Shown here piece after piece: positions 54,066 through 63,699 of a stretch of 64,000 nt of DNA. Source of the stretch: Candidatus Pantoea floridensis (GTDB lineage: Bacteria > Pseudomonadota > Gammaproteobacteria > Enterobacterales > Enterobacteriaceae). Every line of letters starts with the position of its first letter. The first letter of the stretch is position 1. The DNA is taken from NCBI RefSeq assembly GCF_900215435.1, contig NZ_OCMY01000001.1:2976001-3040000 (forward strand), written 5' to 3'. A program made the translations under genes and the position numbers. The notes beneath the pieces were generated by a model, which did not search any database, had not been told where the DNA came from, and saw only the letters and a program-made list of their open reading frames with translations.

Positions 54066-54944
54066 TCAGAACAATTTTTTTGACCAGCCTAGCTTTGAAC
54101 TTAACGTATTAAAATAGTTATAGTTTTTTGGGTGGATGAGGTTCAAATGATTGGCGCTGCGACGAATGAGGACATCTTCACCTTCCTGGATTGGTAGGGC
54201 GATCTGGCTGTCGCAGCTGATCTCCAGATCGCTACGCAAAGATGAAAAGCGCAGGCGAATCGTACTGCTGCTATTGATCACCAGCGGACGCGCGGAGAGC
54301 GTATGCGGGAACATCGGCACCAGGGTAATCGCGTCCAGCGATGGCGTAAGAATAGGGCCGCCAGCCGAGAGCGAATAGGCTGTTGAGCCGGTTGGCGTAG
54401 AGATAATCAGTCCATCGGAACGCTGTGAAAAAGCGAAAACCTCATCAATATAGACTTCAAATTCAATCATGTGCGCCACTTTACCGGGATGCAGCACGAC
54501 CTCATTGATGGCGCTGCCAATTCGCGGTGAACACGCTTCCTTGCACACCTGCGCCTCCAGCAAGAAGCGGCTTTCAACGAAATAGTCGCCCTGCAACACA
54601 TCATCAAGCTGCTGTTGTGCGTTGTCTGGATCGAGATCGGTGAGAAAACCGAGATTGCCACGGTTAATGCCGATGACTTTGATGTCATAGCGCGCCAATA
54701 CGCGTGCCGCGCCGAGCATATTGCCATCACCACCAACAACCACGGCTAAATCGGCACGTTGGCCAATGTCCGCCAGGCTGCCGGTTTCGGCGTTTTTTAA
54801 ATCCAGCTCGCGCGCAATCTGCTGCTCAACAATCACCTCATAACCCTTCGCTGTTAGCCAGCGCCAGAGCATTTCATGGGTGGTTAACGCCGTAGGATGA
54901 CGCGGATGACCGACAATCCCGATGCAGTTAAAGTGTTTGTTCAT
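54066..54944 (-). CDS. nadK: NAD kinase
   Basis: The 292-residue enzyme phosphorylates NAD to NADP in the cytoplasm. It has the GGDGN motif ([16 protein letters not shown]) near residue 72, and the second conserved region [22 protein letters not shown] near residue 175. It is divergent from grpE. Confidence 0.97.
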   Translation of the reverse strand: MNKHFNCIGIVGHPRHPTALTTHEMLWRWLTAKGYEVIVEQQIARELDLKNAETGSLADIGQRADLAVVVGGDGNMLGAARVLARYDIKVIGINRGNLGFLTDLDPDNAQQQLDDVLQGDYFVESRFLLEAQVCKEACSPRIGSAINEVVLHPGKVAHMIEFEVYIDEVFAFSQRSDGLIISTPTGSTAYSLSAGGPILTPSLDAITLVPMFPHTLSARPLVINSSSTIRLRFSSLRSDLEISCDSQIALPIQEGEDVLIRRSANHLNLIHPKNYNYFNTLSSKLGWSKKLF

Positions 54945-54995
54945 TTAGCGCGAGTTCCTTATAAGCCAAAACGGCCCGGCAATGTGATGGGTTTA

Positions 54996-55021
54996 CTTGA
55001 AACCGTCAAACTGATCCCCAT
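54996..55021 (+). promoter_or_regulatory. Sigma-32 heat-shock promoter of grpE
   Basis: CTTGAAA (54996-55002), 13 bp, then CCCCAT (55016-55021). This matches the sigma-32 consensus very well. It lies 45 bp before the grpE start. Confidence 0.85.
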
Positions 55022-55066
55022 AATAAGCCAACCAGCGAGATGAATGTGCAAAACGCGGAGAAATTC

Positions 55067-55645
55067 ATGAGTAGTAAAGAACAGAACACCCCAAACGAGC
55101 AAGTCTCAGAAGAAATTCAACAGGATCAGCAGCACGTGGACGCAGAGACAACCGCTGAGGTGGATCCTCGTGATGAACGTATCGCGCAACTGGAAGCTGA
55201 ATTAGCACAGTCGCAGACCGGCGTGCGTGATGCACAGCTGCGTGCGCAAGCGGAGATCGAAAACATCCGCCGCCGTACCGAGATGGATGTAGAAAAGGCG
55301 CATAAGTTTGCGCTGGAAAAATTTGCCAACGAGCTGCTGCCAGTGATTGATAGCCTGGAGCGCGCGCTGGAAGTTGCAGACAAAGATAACGCCGAACTGG
55401 CTTCGATGATTGAAGGCATCGAGCTGACGCTGAAGTCGCTGCTGGGCGCGGTGCGTAAGTTTGGTGTAGAAGTGGTTGGCGATACTAACGTGCCGTTCAA
55501 CCCGGAAATCCATCAGGCGATGTCAATGATGGAGTCTGACGATATGGCGCCAAACCATGTGCTGATGGTGATGCAGCGCGGTTACACCCTTAACGGCCGC
55601 CTGTTGCGTCCGGCGATGGTGGCAGTGACGAAAGCCAAAGGCTAA
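55067..55645 (+). CDS. grpE: Nucleotide exchange factor GrpE
   Basis: The ATG at 55067 ([12 protein letters not shown]) has GGAG at 8 nt; the frame is open further upstream but without support. The 192-residue protein has an acidic, disordered N-terminus, a long coiled coil ([21 protein letters not shown]) and the beta-domain with [21 protein letters not shown]. It exchanges nucleotide on DnaK. A sigma-32 promoter precedes it. Confidence 0.96.
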   Translation: MSSKEQNTPNEQVSEEIQQDQQHVDAETTAEVDPRDERIAQLEAELAQSQTGVRDAQLRAQAEIENIRRRTEMDVEKAHKFALEKFANELLPVIDSLERALEVADKDNAELASMIEGIELTLKSLLGAVRKFGVEVVGDTNVPFNPEIHQAMSMMESDDMAPNHVLMVMQRGYTLNGRLLRPAMVAVTKAKG

Positions 55646-55662
55646 TCCGTTACTGTAATGAC

Positions 55663-55690
55663 AACGGCCGCTGAATGCGGCCGTTTGTTT
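55663..55690. terminator. Terminator between grpE and ung
   Basis: AACGGCCGC / GCGGCCGTT stem around TGAAT, followed by TGTTTTT. Confidence 0.8.
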
Positions 55691-55691
55691 T

Positions 55692-56369
55692 TCAGGGCAA
55701 AATTGGCATCCAGTCAATCGGCGTTTGACCTGATTGGCTTAGCAGCGCGTTAGCCTGAGAAAAGTGTTTACTACCAAAAAAGCCGCGATGTGCGGAGAGC
55801 GGAGAGGGATGTGGCGCCTTCAATACATGATGTCGCTGAGTATCGATGATGCTGCCTTTCTTCTGCGCGTGCGATCCCCACAGCAAGAAAATCACGCCTT
55901 CGCGATGTTGATTGATGGCGCTGATGACGTTATCCGTAAAGGTTTCCCAGCCAAAGCGCGCGTGTGAATGCGCCTTACTGGCTTCCACCGTCAACACGGT
56001 GTTCAACAACATCACGCCTTGCGTCGCCCAGCTTTCAAGAAAACCGTGCTGCGGACGAATAAAGCCGGGAATATCCTGCTCTAATTCTTTGTACATATTT
56101 AGCAGTGACGGCGGAATAGCCACGCCTGGCAGCACCGAAAAGGCCAATCCATGTGCCTGATTTGGGCCGTGGTAGGGATCTTGCCCTAAAATGACCATTT
56201 TGATATCGCCCAATTCAGTCAGGCGGAAGGCGTTAAATACATCCTTCTGCGGCGGATAAACCGTCACGCCCGCGGCGCGTTCATTGGCAACCGCTTTGAG
56301 CGTCTCAACGAAGTAAGGTTTCTCTTTCTCTTCAGCCAGCACGTCGTGCCAGGTTAGCTTCTCAGCCAT
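55692..56369 (-). CDS. ung: Uracil-DNA glycosylase
   Basis: The second ATG at 56369 ([11 protein letters not shown]) is better placed behind GGGAG than the one at 56372. The 225-residue enzyme removes uracil from DNA. It shows the family-1 motifs [18 protein letters not shown] with the catalytic Asp, LLNTVLTVE, and [13 protein letters not shown] with the catalytic His. Confidence 0.96.
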   Translation of the reverse strand: MAEKLTWHDVLAEEKEKPYFVETLKAVANERAAGVTVYPPQKDVFNAFRLTELGDIKMVILGQDPYHGPNQAHGLAFSVLPGVAIPPSLLNMYKELEQDIPGFIRPQHGFLESWATQGVMLLNTVLTVEASKAHSHARFGWETFTDNVISAINQHREGVIFLLWGSHAQKKGSIIDTQRHHVLKAPHPSPLSAHRGFFGSKHFSQANALLSQSGQTPIDWMPILP

Positions 56370-56525
56370 CATTGACTCCCTGCAAAATTTTGCAACTAGC
56401 TTAACGTGTCATGCTCAACAGCAGAAGGGTAAAAATAATTTGAATAATTGCAGAAAAAGTTAATTATTTAAATTGTTATGAATCAATTTGTTAGATTTAA
56501 ACCGCTGATTGATGATTGGGCGAAA

Positions 56526-56539
56526 TTGATACAGGTCAA
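56526..56539 (+). promoter_or_regulatory. FNR-binding site before grcA
   Basis: TTGAT-ACAG-GTCAA matches the FNR consensus TTGAT-N4-ATCAA with one change. A -10-like TATACC lies at 56562-56567, which would place the FNR site near -41.5, the classic activation position. Confidence 0.7.
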
Positions 56540-56634
56540 AACAGCGGTCTTCTCGCGGTGATATACCAGAGCATTCGATAACGTCATTAACCTCGCCGTC
56601 CTGATGCGACGGCGTAATGCCCTGGAGGCCTTCT

Positions 56635-57018
56635 ATGATTACCGGTATTCAAATTACTCAGGCAAACAATCCACAGCTATTGAACTCATTCTGGTTGCTG
56701 GATGATGATAAAGCCGAAGCGCGCTGCCTGTGCGCCAAAGGTGATTTCGTTGAAGATCAAATCGTTGCGATCAGCGATTTGGGTGAAATTGCCTATCGTG
56801 AAATCCCGCTGGAACAGAAACCGCAGGTGCGCATTGAAGGTGGCCAGCATCTGAACGTTAACGTGCTGCGTCGTGAAACGCTGGAAGATGCGGTAAACCA
56901 TCCAGAAAAATATCCGCAGTTGACCATCCGCGTTTCTGGTTATGCAGTTCGTTTCAACGCGCTGACGCCAGAACAGCAGCGTGATGTGATTACCCGTACG
57001 TTCACCGAAAGCCTGTAA
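56635..57018 (+). CDS. grcA: Autonomous glycyl radical cofactor GrcA
   Basis: The ATG at 56635 ([15 protein letters not shown]) has TGGAGG at 6 nt and gives 127 residues, exactly the E. coli length. The C-terminus carries the glycyl radical motif [13 protein letters not shown]. GrcA replaces the oxygen-cut C-terminal piece of pyruvate formate-lyase and so restores its activity. An FNR site lies upstream. Confidence 0.96.
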   Translation: MITGIQITQANNPQLLNSFWLLDDDKAEARCLCAKGDFVEDQIVAISDLGEIAYREIPLEQKPQVRIEGGQHLNVNVLRRETLEDAVNHPEKYPQLTIRVSGYAVRFNALTPEQQRDVITRTFTESL

Positions 57019-57051
57019 TTTTAGCGCTGACGAAAATACACACAGCAATAC

Positions 57052-57090
57052 AAGCCGCGTCGAGGCCGATCGACGCGGCTTTTTTGCTTT
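57052..57090 (+). terminator. grcA terminator
   Basis: AAGCCGCGTCGA / TCGACGCGGCTT stem, followed by T-rich sequence. Confidence 0.85.
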
Positions 57091-57170
57091 TTAGGGGTTC
57101 AGTTCAGTGGACCGGATCGTAGTCTTAAAGTAATTCCACTGCGAAAGCAGTATTTCGCTACGCTTAAATA

Positions 57171-57197
57171 AAAAAATCGCCTCAAAAGAGGCGATTA
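57171..57197 (-). terminator. srmB terminator
   Basis: AATCGCCTC-AAAA-GAGGCGATT with a T run on the minus strand. Confidence 0.8.
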
Positions 57198-57215
57198 AAT
57201 GTAGTGAGTGCTGTT

Positions 57216-58544
57216 TTATTCCGCACCGGATTCTGACGCCTCGCTGCCGCTTGGCTTGCGGCGTTTACCGACATTTTTGGTATCGCGATGGCGTTTTTTC
57301 ACGCGCGGTTTCTCTTCTTCTTTCTCTTTCTTCTCTTTACGCTTCGCCAGCGCCTTTTTCGACGGTTTTCCGGTTACTTTGGCACTTGGCGCGCGGCTTG
57401 CTGGACGCAGCTCTTCAATCACGCGCGCTTTCAACGGTTCGTTGATGTAACGGGTGATTTTGCCCAGCAGCACGTGATCGTGCGCTTCAACCAGAGAGAT
57501 CGCGGTACCTTTACGGCCCGCACGCGCAGTACGACCTATACGATGCAGGTAGGTATCAGCGGTGCGTGGCAAATCGTAGTTAATGACGTGCGAAATATCG
57601 TCAATGTCGATACCGCGCGCGGCAATGTCAGTGGCGATCATCACCTTAACGCGGCCATCATTCATGCGCTTGATGGCTTCGTTACGGTTCACCTGCACCA
57701 TTTCACCTTCAAGATAGCTCGTGCGAATGCCGGCTTCGTGCAGCCAGGTAACCAGCTCATGCAGACGCTCACGTTTGCGTACAAACACGATAACGCGCGT
57801 TGCATCGGGCTGGTTCAGCAGGTGAATCAGCAGCTTGTTTTTATGCTCGAGGTCGTCGGCGCGGTAATACCATTGCTGAATCTTTTTACGTTCGCTTTTG
57901 CTTGGGTCGGCCTCAATGAAAACCGGCTCGTTCAGCAAGCGCTCAGCGAAGTCTTTAATGTGTTCGCCTTCCAGCGTCGCAGAGAACAGCAGCGTCTGTT
58001 TGCGCCAGCGGGTTTCTGCGGCGATGGTCTCGATATCCTGAGCGAAGCCCATGTCGAGCATGCGGTCAGCTTCATCAAGAATCAGCGTTTCGACGGCGCG
58101 GCAGTCGAAGTTCTCTTCTTTGATGTACTGTAGTAAGCGGCCGGTGGTCGCCACCACGATATCCTGGTTTTCGCTGAAGACTTCAGCATGGTTCATATAC
58201 GCCACGCCGCCGGTGATAGTGGCGATATCAAGGTGCGTATGTTTAGCCAGTTCACGTGCGTGATCGGCAACCTGCATCGCCAGTTCACGCGTCGGGGTAA
58301 CAATCAGAATGCGCGGTGGGCCTGACTTTTTGCGCGGAAAATCGAGCAAATGCTGTAAAGCGGGCAGCAAAAACGCTGCAGTTTTCCCCGTCCCGGTTGG
58401 AGCCGAACCCAGAACGTCACGGCCTTCCAGCGCGGCAGGAATGGTCTCGGCCTGAATAACAGTAGGGCGAGTGAAGCCTTTTTCCTGCAAAGCTTGTAGC
58501 AGGCTTTCGTCGAGTTCGAGTTCGGAGAATGTGGTTACGGTCAT
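57216..58544 (-). CDS. srmB: ATP-dependent RNA helicase SrmB
   Basis: The 442-residue DEAD-box helicase assists early assembly of the 50S ribosomal subunit. It has the Q motif (FTRPTVIQAETIP), Walker A APTGTGKT, VTPTRELAMQV, DEAD (LILDEADRMLD), SAT (LLFSATLEG), and the motif VI HRIGRTARAG. A basic, lysine-rich C-terminal tail binds RNA. It is divergent from trmN, as in E. coli. Confidence 0.95.
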   Translation of the reverse strand: MTVTTFSELELDESLLQALQEKGFTRPTVIQAETIPAALEGRDVLGSAPTGTGKTAAFLLPALQHLLDFPRKKSGPPRILIVTPTRELAMQVADHARELAKHTHLDIATITGGVAYMNHAEVFSENQDIVVATTGRLLQYIKEENFDCRAVETLILDEADRMLDMGFAQDIETIAAETRWRKQTLLFSATLEGEHIKDFAERLLNEPVFIEADPSKSERKKIQQWYYRADDLEHKNKLLIHLLNQPDATRVIVFVRKRERLHELVTWLHEAGIRTSYLEGEMVQVNRNEAIKRMNDGRVKVMIATDIAARGIDIDDISHVINYDLPRTADTYLHRIGRTARAGRKGTAISLVEAHDHVLLGKITRYINEPLKARVIEELRPASRAPSAKVTGKPSKKALAKRKEKKEKEEEKPRVKKRHRDTKNVGKRRKPSGSEASESGAE

Positions 58545-58685
58545 GGTCTACCTCAGTTTGGGGCGCTGATTATAGACAGAACGAATATAATCTTCATCTG
58601 TTTGTGTAGGTATTACAGGCGCAGGTGAATTCCCATCCCCACCACGTTACACTTCCGGCAGTAAAAAATTCAATGGTAGTTAAGC

Positions 58686-59435
58686 ATGTCTCAGGACCAA
58701 CCGCCGGTGCGGGCGACGTTAAGAAAAGATGGTTTTACCTTTAAGCAGTTTTTTGTAGCGCACGATCGCTGTGCGATGAAAGTCGGTACGGATGGCGTAT
58801 TAATCGGTGCCTGGGCACCGGTTGCGGGTGTGCGCCGCATTCTCGACATTGGCTGCGGTAGCGGGCTAATTGCGTTAATGCTGGCCCAACGCACGCCGCA
58901 ACCGGTTGAAATTGATGCGGTTGAACTGGAAGCCAATGCGGCGAGCCAGGCGCAGGAAAATATGCAGGCCTCGCCGTGGGCGGATCGAATAACGGTCCAT
59001 CATCAGGATATCGTGAGCTGGAGCAAGCAGTGTGAAAAGCGCTACTCACTGATCGTCAGTAATCCGCCTTTCTTTGCGCCAGGCATGGCTTCCAGCAGCG
59101 CAGAGCGAGATGCCGCGCGCAGCACCACCACGCTCGATCATCGCACGCTGCTGCGCTGTGCCGCACAGCTGATCGAAGAAGAGGGCCTGTTTTGCGTGGT
59201 GCTGCCCGCTGAGGCGGGTGAAACGCTGATTTCGCTGGCGCAGGCGGATGGATGGCATCTGCGTTATCGCTACGACGTTGCCGCTTATGCCCAGCGTCCG
59301 CCGAATCGCCTGGTGCTGGGCTTTTCACCCACCGCTGGCGAAACGTTGCTGGAACGTCTTGCCATTCGTAATGAAGATAAAAGCTATTCGGCAGATTGGC
59401 TCAGCCTGGTCAAAGCGTTCTACCTATTCCGCTAA
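58686..59435 (+). CDS. trmN: tRNA1(Val) (adenine37-N6)-methyltransferase TrmN/YfiC
   Basis: The 249-residue protein has the SAM-binding segment [20 protein letters not shown] and the substrate motif NPPF ([11 protein letters not shown]), which marks N6-adenine methyltransferases. It modifies A37 of tRNA1(Val). Gene order srmB < trmN > < nadB agrees with E. coli yfiC. Its 3' end overlaps nadB by 4 bp. Confidence 0.93.
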   Translation: MSQDQPPVRATLRKDGFTFKQFFVAHDRCAMKVGTDGVLIGAWAPVAGVRRILDIGCGSGLIALMLAQRTPQPVEIDAVELEANAASQAQENMQASPWADRITVHHQDIVSWSKQCEKRYSLIVSNPPFFAPGMASSSAERDAARSTTTLDHRTLLRCAAQLIEEEGLFCVVLPAEAGETLISLAQADGWHLRYRYDVAAYAQRPPNRLVLGFSPTAGETLLERLAIRNEDKSYSADWLSLVKAFYLFR

Positions 59436-61039
59436 CTTTTAGGCTGCAGGATGGTGGGTAACGCGTCGGCAAGAAGCTCGGGATTGTCGAGGGTGAAGTG
59501 CAGCCCGCGGCTCTCTTTGCGCTCCAGCGCACAGCGCACCATCAGCTCGGCGACCTGTACCAGATTGCGCAGTTCCAGCAGATTGTTAGAGAGGCGGAAG
59601 TGAGCGTAGTACTCATCGATCTCCTGCTGCAACAAATTGATACGCCGTAGCGCGCGCTCCAGACGTTTGGTGGTGCGCACAATGCCCATGTAATCCCACA
59701 TAAAGAGCCGCAGCTCATGCCAGTTGTGTTGGATAACAACCCGTTCATCTGCATCATCTACGCGGCTCTCATCCCATGCAGGCAAATGTTCGACTGCGGT
59801 GACATCGGGTAGGCTAGCGATCATGTCTTCAGCCGCTGACCATCCATAAACCAGGCACTCCAGTAGCGAATTTGATGCCATCCGATTCGCGCCATGCAAA
59901 CCGGTGTAGCTGACTTCGCCAATGGCATACAGCCCGTCAACGTCGGTACGGCCCTGTTGATCGACCATCACGCCGCCGCAGGTGTAGTGTGCTGCGGGTA
60001 CGATGGGAATCGGATCTTTGGTGAGATCGAGGCCAAACGTCAGCAGCTTTTCATAGATCATCGGGAAGTGCGCACGCACAAAACTCTCCGGCTGATGGCT
60101 GATGTCGAGATACATGCAATCAACGCCCAGGCGTTTCATCTCGTGATCGATGGCACGGGCCACGACGTCGCGCGGCGCCAGCTCGGCGCGTTGATCAAAA
60201 TCTGGCATAAAGCGCGTGCCGTCGGGACGCAACAGCCAGGCACCTTCACCGCGCAATGCTTCGGTTAACAGGAAGTTCTGCGCCTGCGGATGGAATAAAC
60301 AGGTGGGATGGAATTGATTGAATTCCAGATTGGCCACGCGGCAGCCGGCGCGCCATGCCATGGCAATACCATCGCCCGATGCGACATCGGGGTTGGTGGT
60401 GTACTGATACACTTTCGCCGCACCGCCTGTCGCTAGCACCACGGCGCGCGCGCGGCAGGTTTCTACCTGTTCACGATTGCGGTTCCAGATCCACGCGCCC
60501 ACTACGCGACGTTTCCCTGGCAGGCCGAGTTTATCGGAGAGGATCAAATCCACCGCATTAGTGCGTTCAATAATACGGATATTGGGATGGCTAAGCGCCT
60601 GGCTTACCAACGTGGTTTCCACCGCGCGACCGGTGGCATCGGCACTGTGCAGAATGCGACGATGACTGTGGCCGCCTTCACGCGTGAGGTGGTAACGTGC
60701 TTCCCCATCACCGTGCGGCTCTTTGTCAAAGGCGACGCCATTATCAATCAGCCATTGCACGCAATGACGCGCGTTGCTGGCAATAAAGTTTACGGTGTCG
60801 CGATCGCACAAGCCTGCACCGGCAATCAGCGTATCTTCCACATGCGATTCAATGCTGTCGGTCTCATCAAATACGGCCGCGATTCCGCCTTGGGCATATA
60901 GAGTTGAACCCTCATTGACCTGGGCTTTGCTCAGCACGGTAACCTGATAATGCGGTGCCAGGCGTAATGCTAATGACAAACCTGCGGCACCGCTTCCGAC
61001 GATAAGCACATCACACTGATATTCAGGGAGCGTAGTCAT
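59432..61039 (-). CDS. nadB: L-aspartate oxidase
   Basis: The ATG at 61039 ([20 protein letters not shown]) is the true start; the longer frame to 61138 has no support. The 535-residue flavoenzyme oxidises L-aspartate to iminoaspartate for NAD synthesis. FAD-binding [11 protein letters not shown] and the active-site region [15 protein letters not shown] are visible, and [24 protein letters not shown] is the C-terminal FAD motif. It is divergent from rpoE. Confidence 0.95.
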   Translation of the reverse strand: MTTLPEYQCDVLIVGSGAAGLSLALRLAPHYQVTVLSKAQVNEGSTLYAQGGIAAVFDETDSIESHVEDTLIAGAGLCDRDTVNFIASNARHCVQWLIDNGVAFDKEPHGDGEARYHLTREGGHSHRRILHSADATGRAVETTLVSQALSHPNIRIIERTNAVDLILSDKLGLPGKRRVVGAWIWNRNREQVETCRARAVVLATGGAAKVYQYTTNPDVASGDGIAMAWRAGCRVANLEFNQFHPTCLFHPQAQNFLLTEALRGEGAWLLRPDGTRFMPDFDQRAELAPRDVVARAIDHEMKRLGVDCMYLDISHQPESFVRAHFPMIYEKLLTFGLDLTKDPIPIVPAAHYTCGGVMVDQQGRTDVDGLYAIGEVSYTGLHGANRMASNSLLECLVYGWSAAEDMIASLPDVTAVEHLPAWDESRVDDADERVVIQHNWHELRLFMWDYMGIVRTTKRLERALRRINLLQQEIDEYYAHFRLSNNLLELRNLVQVAELMVRCALERKESRGLHFTLDNPELLADALPTILQPKS

Positions 61040-61333
61040 AATGTTTAATTTACTAAACAAAAGGTGGCTTGAGCATAAGCCCGGATGCGGTTGCTGTGAA
61101 GTATTTTGAACAAGATACGTGGAAAAATTATCCAGCAAAGAGAGATTGTAACGCGATATCAGTGAGTTAAGTTGAAAAATAAACAGAACGTGTTTTTTAT
61201 ATCAAACACTCTGAAAATTCAGGTAATAAAGATGAAAATGCAGGCGTCATAAGGTACTCTGCCAGCGATTATCGGTGCCGCAAAAGACACCGCCAGTGTG
61301 GCAAGTCGCTACACTGAAAGACAATCAACAACA

Positions 61334-61453
61334 ATGATGTCGTGGTTCCGATACGGAAAAATTCTGGTCGTAGTGAACTTCAGGCCAACAGATCACTCTA
61401 AGCGCATGCTTGCTCAGAACAATGAGATGTGCTGGCAGTTCACTTACGCATAA
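61334..61453 (+). CDS. rseD: rseD-like leader ORF upstream of rpoE
   Basis: A 39-codon frame starting with two ATGs (MMSWFRYGKILVVVNF) and ending TAA at 61451-61453, 28 nt before rpoE. In E. coli a small ORF, rseD, lies at the same place and couples translation to rpoE. As far as I remember that sequence, the piece NF...HS...LLAQ agrees in frame (here NFRPTDHSKRMLAQ). Here the frame stops early instead of overlapping rpoE, so coupling would be weaker. The sigma-E promoter lies inside it. Confidence 0.5.
   Translation: MMSWFRYGKILVVVNFRPTDHSKRMLAQNNEMCWQFTYA
61375..61401 (+). promoter_or_regulatory. Sigma-E autoregulatory promoter of rpoE
   Basis: GAACTT (61375-61380), 16 bp, then TCTAA (61397-61401), matching the sigma-E consensus. 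It would let RpoE drive its own operon. Confidence 0.8.
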
Positions 61454-61480
61454 AAAAGTTTTGGGGAGACATTACCTCGG

Positions 61481-62059
61481 ATGAGCGAGCAGTTAACGGA
61501 TCAGGTTCTCGTTGAGCGGGTTCAGAAGGGAGATCAAAAGTCCTTTAATCTACTGGTGATTCGTTACCAGCATAAAGTGGCGAGCCTGGTTTCACGCTAT
61601 GTTCCTTCAGGCGATGTGCCTGACGTGGTTCAGGAATCTTTTATTAAAGCGTATCGCGCACTGGAATCATTCCGTGGCGACAGCGCCTTTTATACATGGC
61701 TGTACCGCATTGCGGTTAACACAGCGAAAAATTATCTGGTTGCTCAGGGGCGACGTCCACCATCCAGCGATGTGGATGCGATTGACGCGGAAAATTTTGA
61801 AAGTGCAGGCGCACTGAAAGAAATTTCGAACCCTGAGAACTTAATGTTGTCTGAGGAACTGAAACAAATCGTCTTTCGCACCATTGAGGCGCTTCCCGAA
61901 GATCTTCGTATGGCTATTACCCTCAGGGAATTGGATGGCCTAAGTTACGAAGAGATTGCCGTCATCATGGATTGTCCGGTTGGTACCGTACGTTCGCGTA
62001 TCTTCCGTGCACGAGAGGCTATTGATAATAAAGTTCAACCGCTTATCCAACGTCAGTGA
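61481..62059 (+). CDS. rpoE: RNA polymerase sigma factor RpoE (sigma-E)
   Basis: The 192-residue ECF sigma factor starts MSEQLTDQVLVERVQKGD and has region 2 (DVVQESFIKAYRALESFRGDSAFYTWLYRIAVN) and region 4 (LDGLSYEEIAVIMDCPVGTVRSRIFRARE). It controls the envelope stress response. GGGGAG precedes the start. The genes for its anti-sigma system follow directly. Length is the same as in E. coli. Confidence 0.98.
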   Translation: MSEQLTDQVLVERVQKGDQKSFNLLVIRYQHKVASLVSRYVPSGDVPDVVQESFIKAYRALESFRGDSAFYTWLYRIAVNTAKNYLVAQGRRPPSSDVDAIDAENFESAGALKEISNPENLMLSEELKQIVFRTIEALPEDLRMAITLRELDGLSYEEIAVIMDCPVGTVRSRIFRAREAIDNKVQPLIQRQ

Positions 62060-62086
62060 TAACGGCTACTGGAAGGGTACCAAAGC

Positions 62087-62743
62087 ATGCAGAAAGAAAA
62101 ACTTTCCGCTTTAATGGATGGTGAAACTTTAGATAACGAAGTGTTGGCATCGTTGTCCAGGGATACGGATCTTCAGCAAAGCTGGGAAAGCTACCACATC
62201 ATCCGCGACACCTTGCGAGGTGATATCGGAGAAGTGCTGCATTTTGATATCTCCGCACGCGTGGCTGCGGCCATCGAAAATGAGCCAGCGCGCAAAGTGA
62301 CTCCGCTGATCCCTGAAGCGCAGCCTGAGCCGTCTCGTTATGAGAAAATGCCGTTTTGGCGCCGCGGTGGGAGCTGGGCTGCTCAACTGACTCAGGTTGG
62401 TGTGGCGGCTTGCGTATCACTGGCAGTCATCGTTGGTGTTCAGCATTTCAACAGTTCTCCATCGGGCAGTGCTACTGAAGCCTCTGATTCACCAGCGTTT
62501 AATACGCTGCCAATGATGGGTAAAGCATCGCCAGTTAGCTTGGGCGTGCCTTCAGAAGCATTTGATACCAACAGCTCTAACCAGCAGGTGCAGGAACAGC
62601 GTCGTCGCGTGAATGCCATGCTGCAGGATTATGAGTTGCAACGTCGTCTGCATGCCGATCAGGTTCAGTTTGAAAAGAACGATCCGCAACAGGCTCAGGC
62701 TAATGTTCCCGGAAATCAGTCGTTAGGAACTCAGCAGCAGTAA
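62087..62743 (+). CDS. rseA: Anti-sigma-E factor RseA
   Basis: The 218-residue inner-membrane protein has the sigma-binding N-terminal domain (MQKEKLSALMDGETLDNEVL ... WESYHIIRDTLRGD), a single membrane segment at about residues 100-120 (LTQVGVAACVSLAVIVGV), and a periplasmic domain that binds RseB. DegS and RseP cut it under envelope stress. It overlaps rseB by 1 bp. Confidence 0.95.
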   Translation: MQKEKLSALMDGETLDNEVLASLSRDTDLQQSWESYHIIRDTLRGDIGEVLHFDISARVAAAIENEPARKVTPLIPEAQPEPSRYEKMPFWRRGGSWAAQLTQVGVAACVSLAVIVGVQHFNSSPSGSATEASDSPAFNTLPMMGKASPVSLGVPSEAFDTNSSNQQVQEQRRRVNAMLQDYELQRRLHADQVQFEKNDPQQAQANVPGNQSLGTQQQ

Positions 62744-63699
62744 TGAAGCAGCTTTGGTGTGCCGTTAGCCTGCTGGCAGGCAGCCTGTTTTGCTCATCTA
62801 TCGCCTCGGCGCAGACCTCTGCGTCCGGGGCGTTGTTGCAACAGATGGAGCAGGCAAGCCAGAACCTCAACTACGAATTTGCCTACATCAATGTCTCGCG
62901 CCTTGGCATTGAATCTCTGCGTTATCGTCACGCGGTTATCGACAATCGTATCTTCGCCCAACTCTTGCAGATGGATGGGCCGCGCCGTGAAGTCATCCAG
63001 CGTGGTAATGACATCAGCTATTTCGAGCCAGGATTGGATCCTTTCTCTCTGCCGGGCAATCACATTATTGATGCGCTACCTGGGTTAATGTTCGCGGACT
63101 TCTCCCGTTTGGGTGAGGCCTACGATTTCATCCCGGTGGGGCGCTCGCGCATGGCCGATCAGCTGTGTGAAGTGGTGCGCATCGTGTCACGTGATGGTAC
63201 GCGCTACAGCTATGTGGTGTGGCTGGATGTCGATACCAAATTGCCGCTGCGGATCGATCTGCTGGATCGTGATGGCGAAACGCTGGAGCAGTTCCGCGTG
63301 ATCAGTTTTGCCGTCGATGAAGGCGTACGTAATTTGATGCAGGGGCTGGAAAAGGCCAACTTGCCGCCTTCGCTATCGTTACCGGCTGGTGACAAAGTTG
63401 AACTCAGTTGGCAGCCAAACTGGCTTCCGGCGGGCATGAAGCTGATTTCACAAAGCCGACGTGATATTCCGTCGATGAACAAAACCGTTGAATCTCGTCT
63501 GTATAGCGATGGCTTATTTAGTTTTGCTATCAATATCACCCCTGCCGATAAAAGCAGTAGCGTGCAAGCATTGCGCACTGGGCGTCGTACGGTGCAGACA
63601 GAAGTGCGCGATAATCGTGAAATTACGGTGGTGGGTGAATTACCGCCCGCCACTGCCAAACGTATTGCGGACAGTATAGATTCGGGTGCACAAAAATGA
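62743..63699 (+). CDS. rseB: Sigma-E regulatory protein RseB
   Basis: The 318-residue periplasmic protein has a signal peptide (MKQLWCAVSLLAGSLFCSSIASA). The mature part has LLQQMEQASQNLNYEFAYI and WLPAGMKLISQSRR, typical of RseB. It shields RseA from proteolysis and senses lipopolysaccharide or mislocalised lipoproteins. Coupled to both neighbours by overlaps. Confidence 0.95.
   Translation: MKQLWCAVSLLAGSLFCSSIASAQTSASGALLQQMEQASQNLNYEFAYINVSRLGIESLRYRHAVIDNRIFAQLLQMDGPRREVIQRGNDISYFEPGLDPFSLPGNHIIDALPGLMFADFSRLGEAYDFIPVGRSRMADQLCEVVRIVSRDGTRYSYVVWLDVDTKLPLRIDLLDRDGETLEQFRVISFAVDEGVRNLMQGLEKANLPPSLSLPAGDKVELSWQPNWLPAGMKLISQSRRDIPSMNKTVESRLYSDGLFSFAINITPADKSSSVQALRTGRRTVQTEVRDNREITVVGELPPATAKRIADSIDSGAQK

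Noticed and set aside
57288..58133. 281-codon plus-strand frame inside srmB
   Set aside because: It is the complement of a complete, well-conserved DEAD-box helicase.
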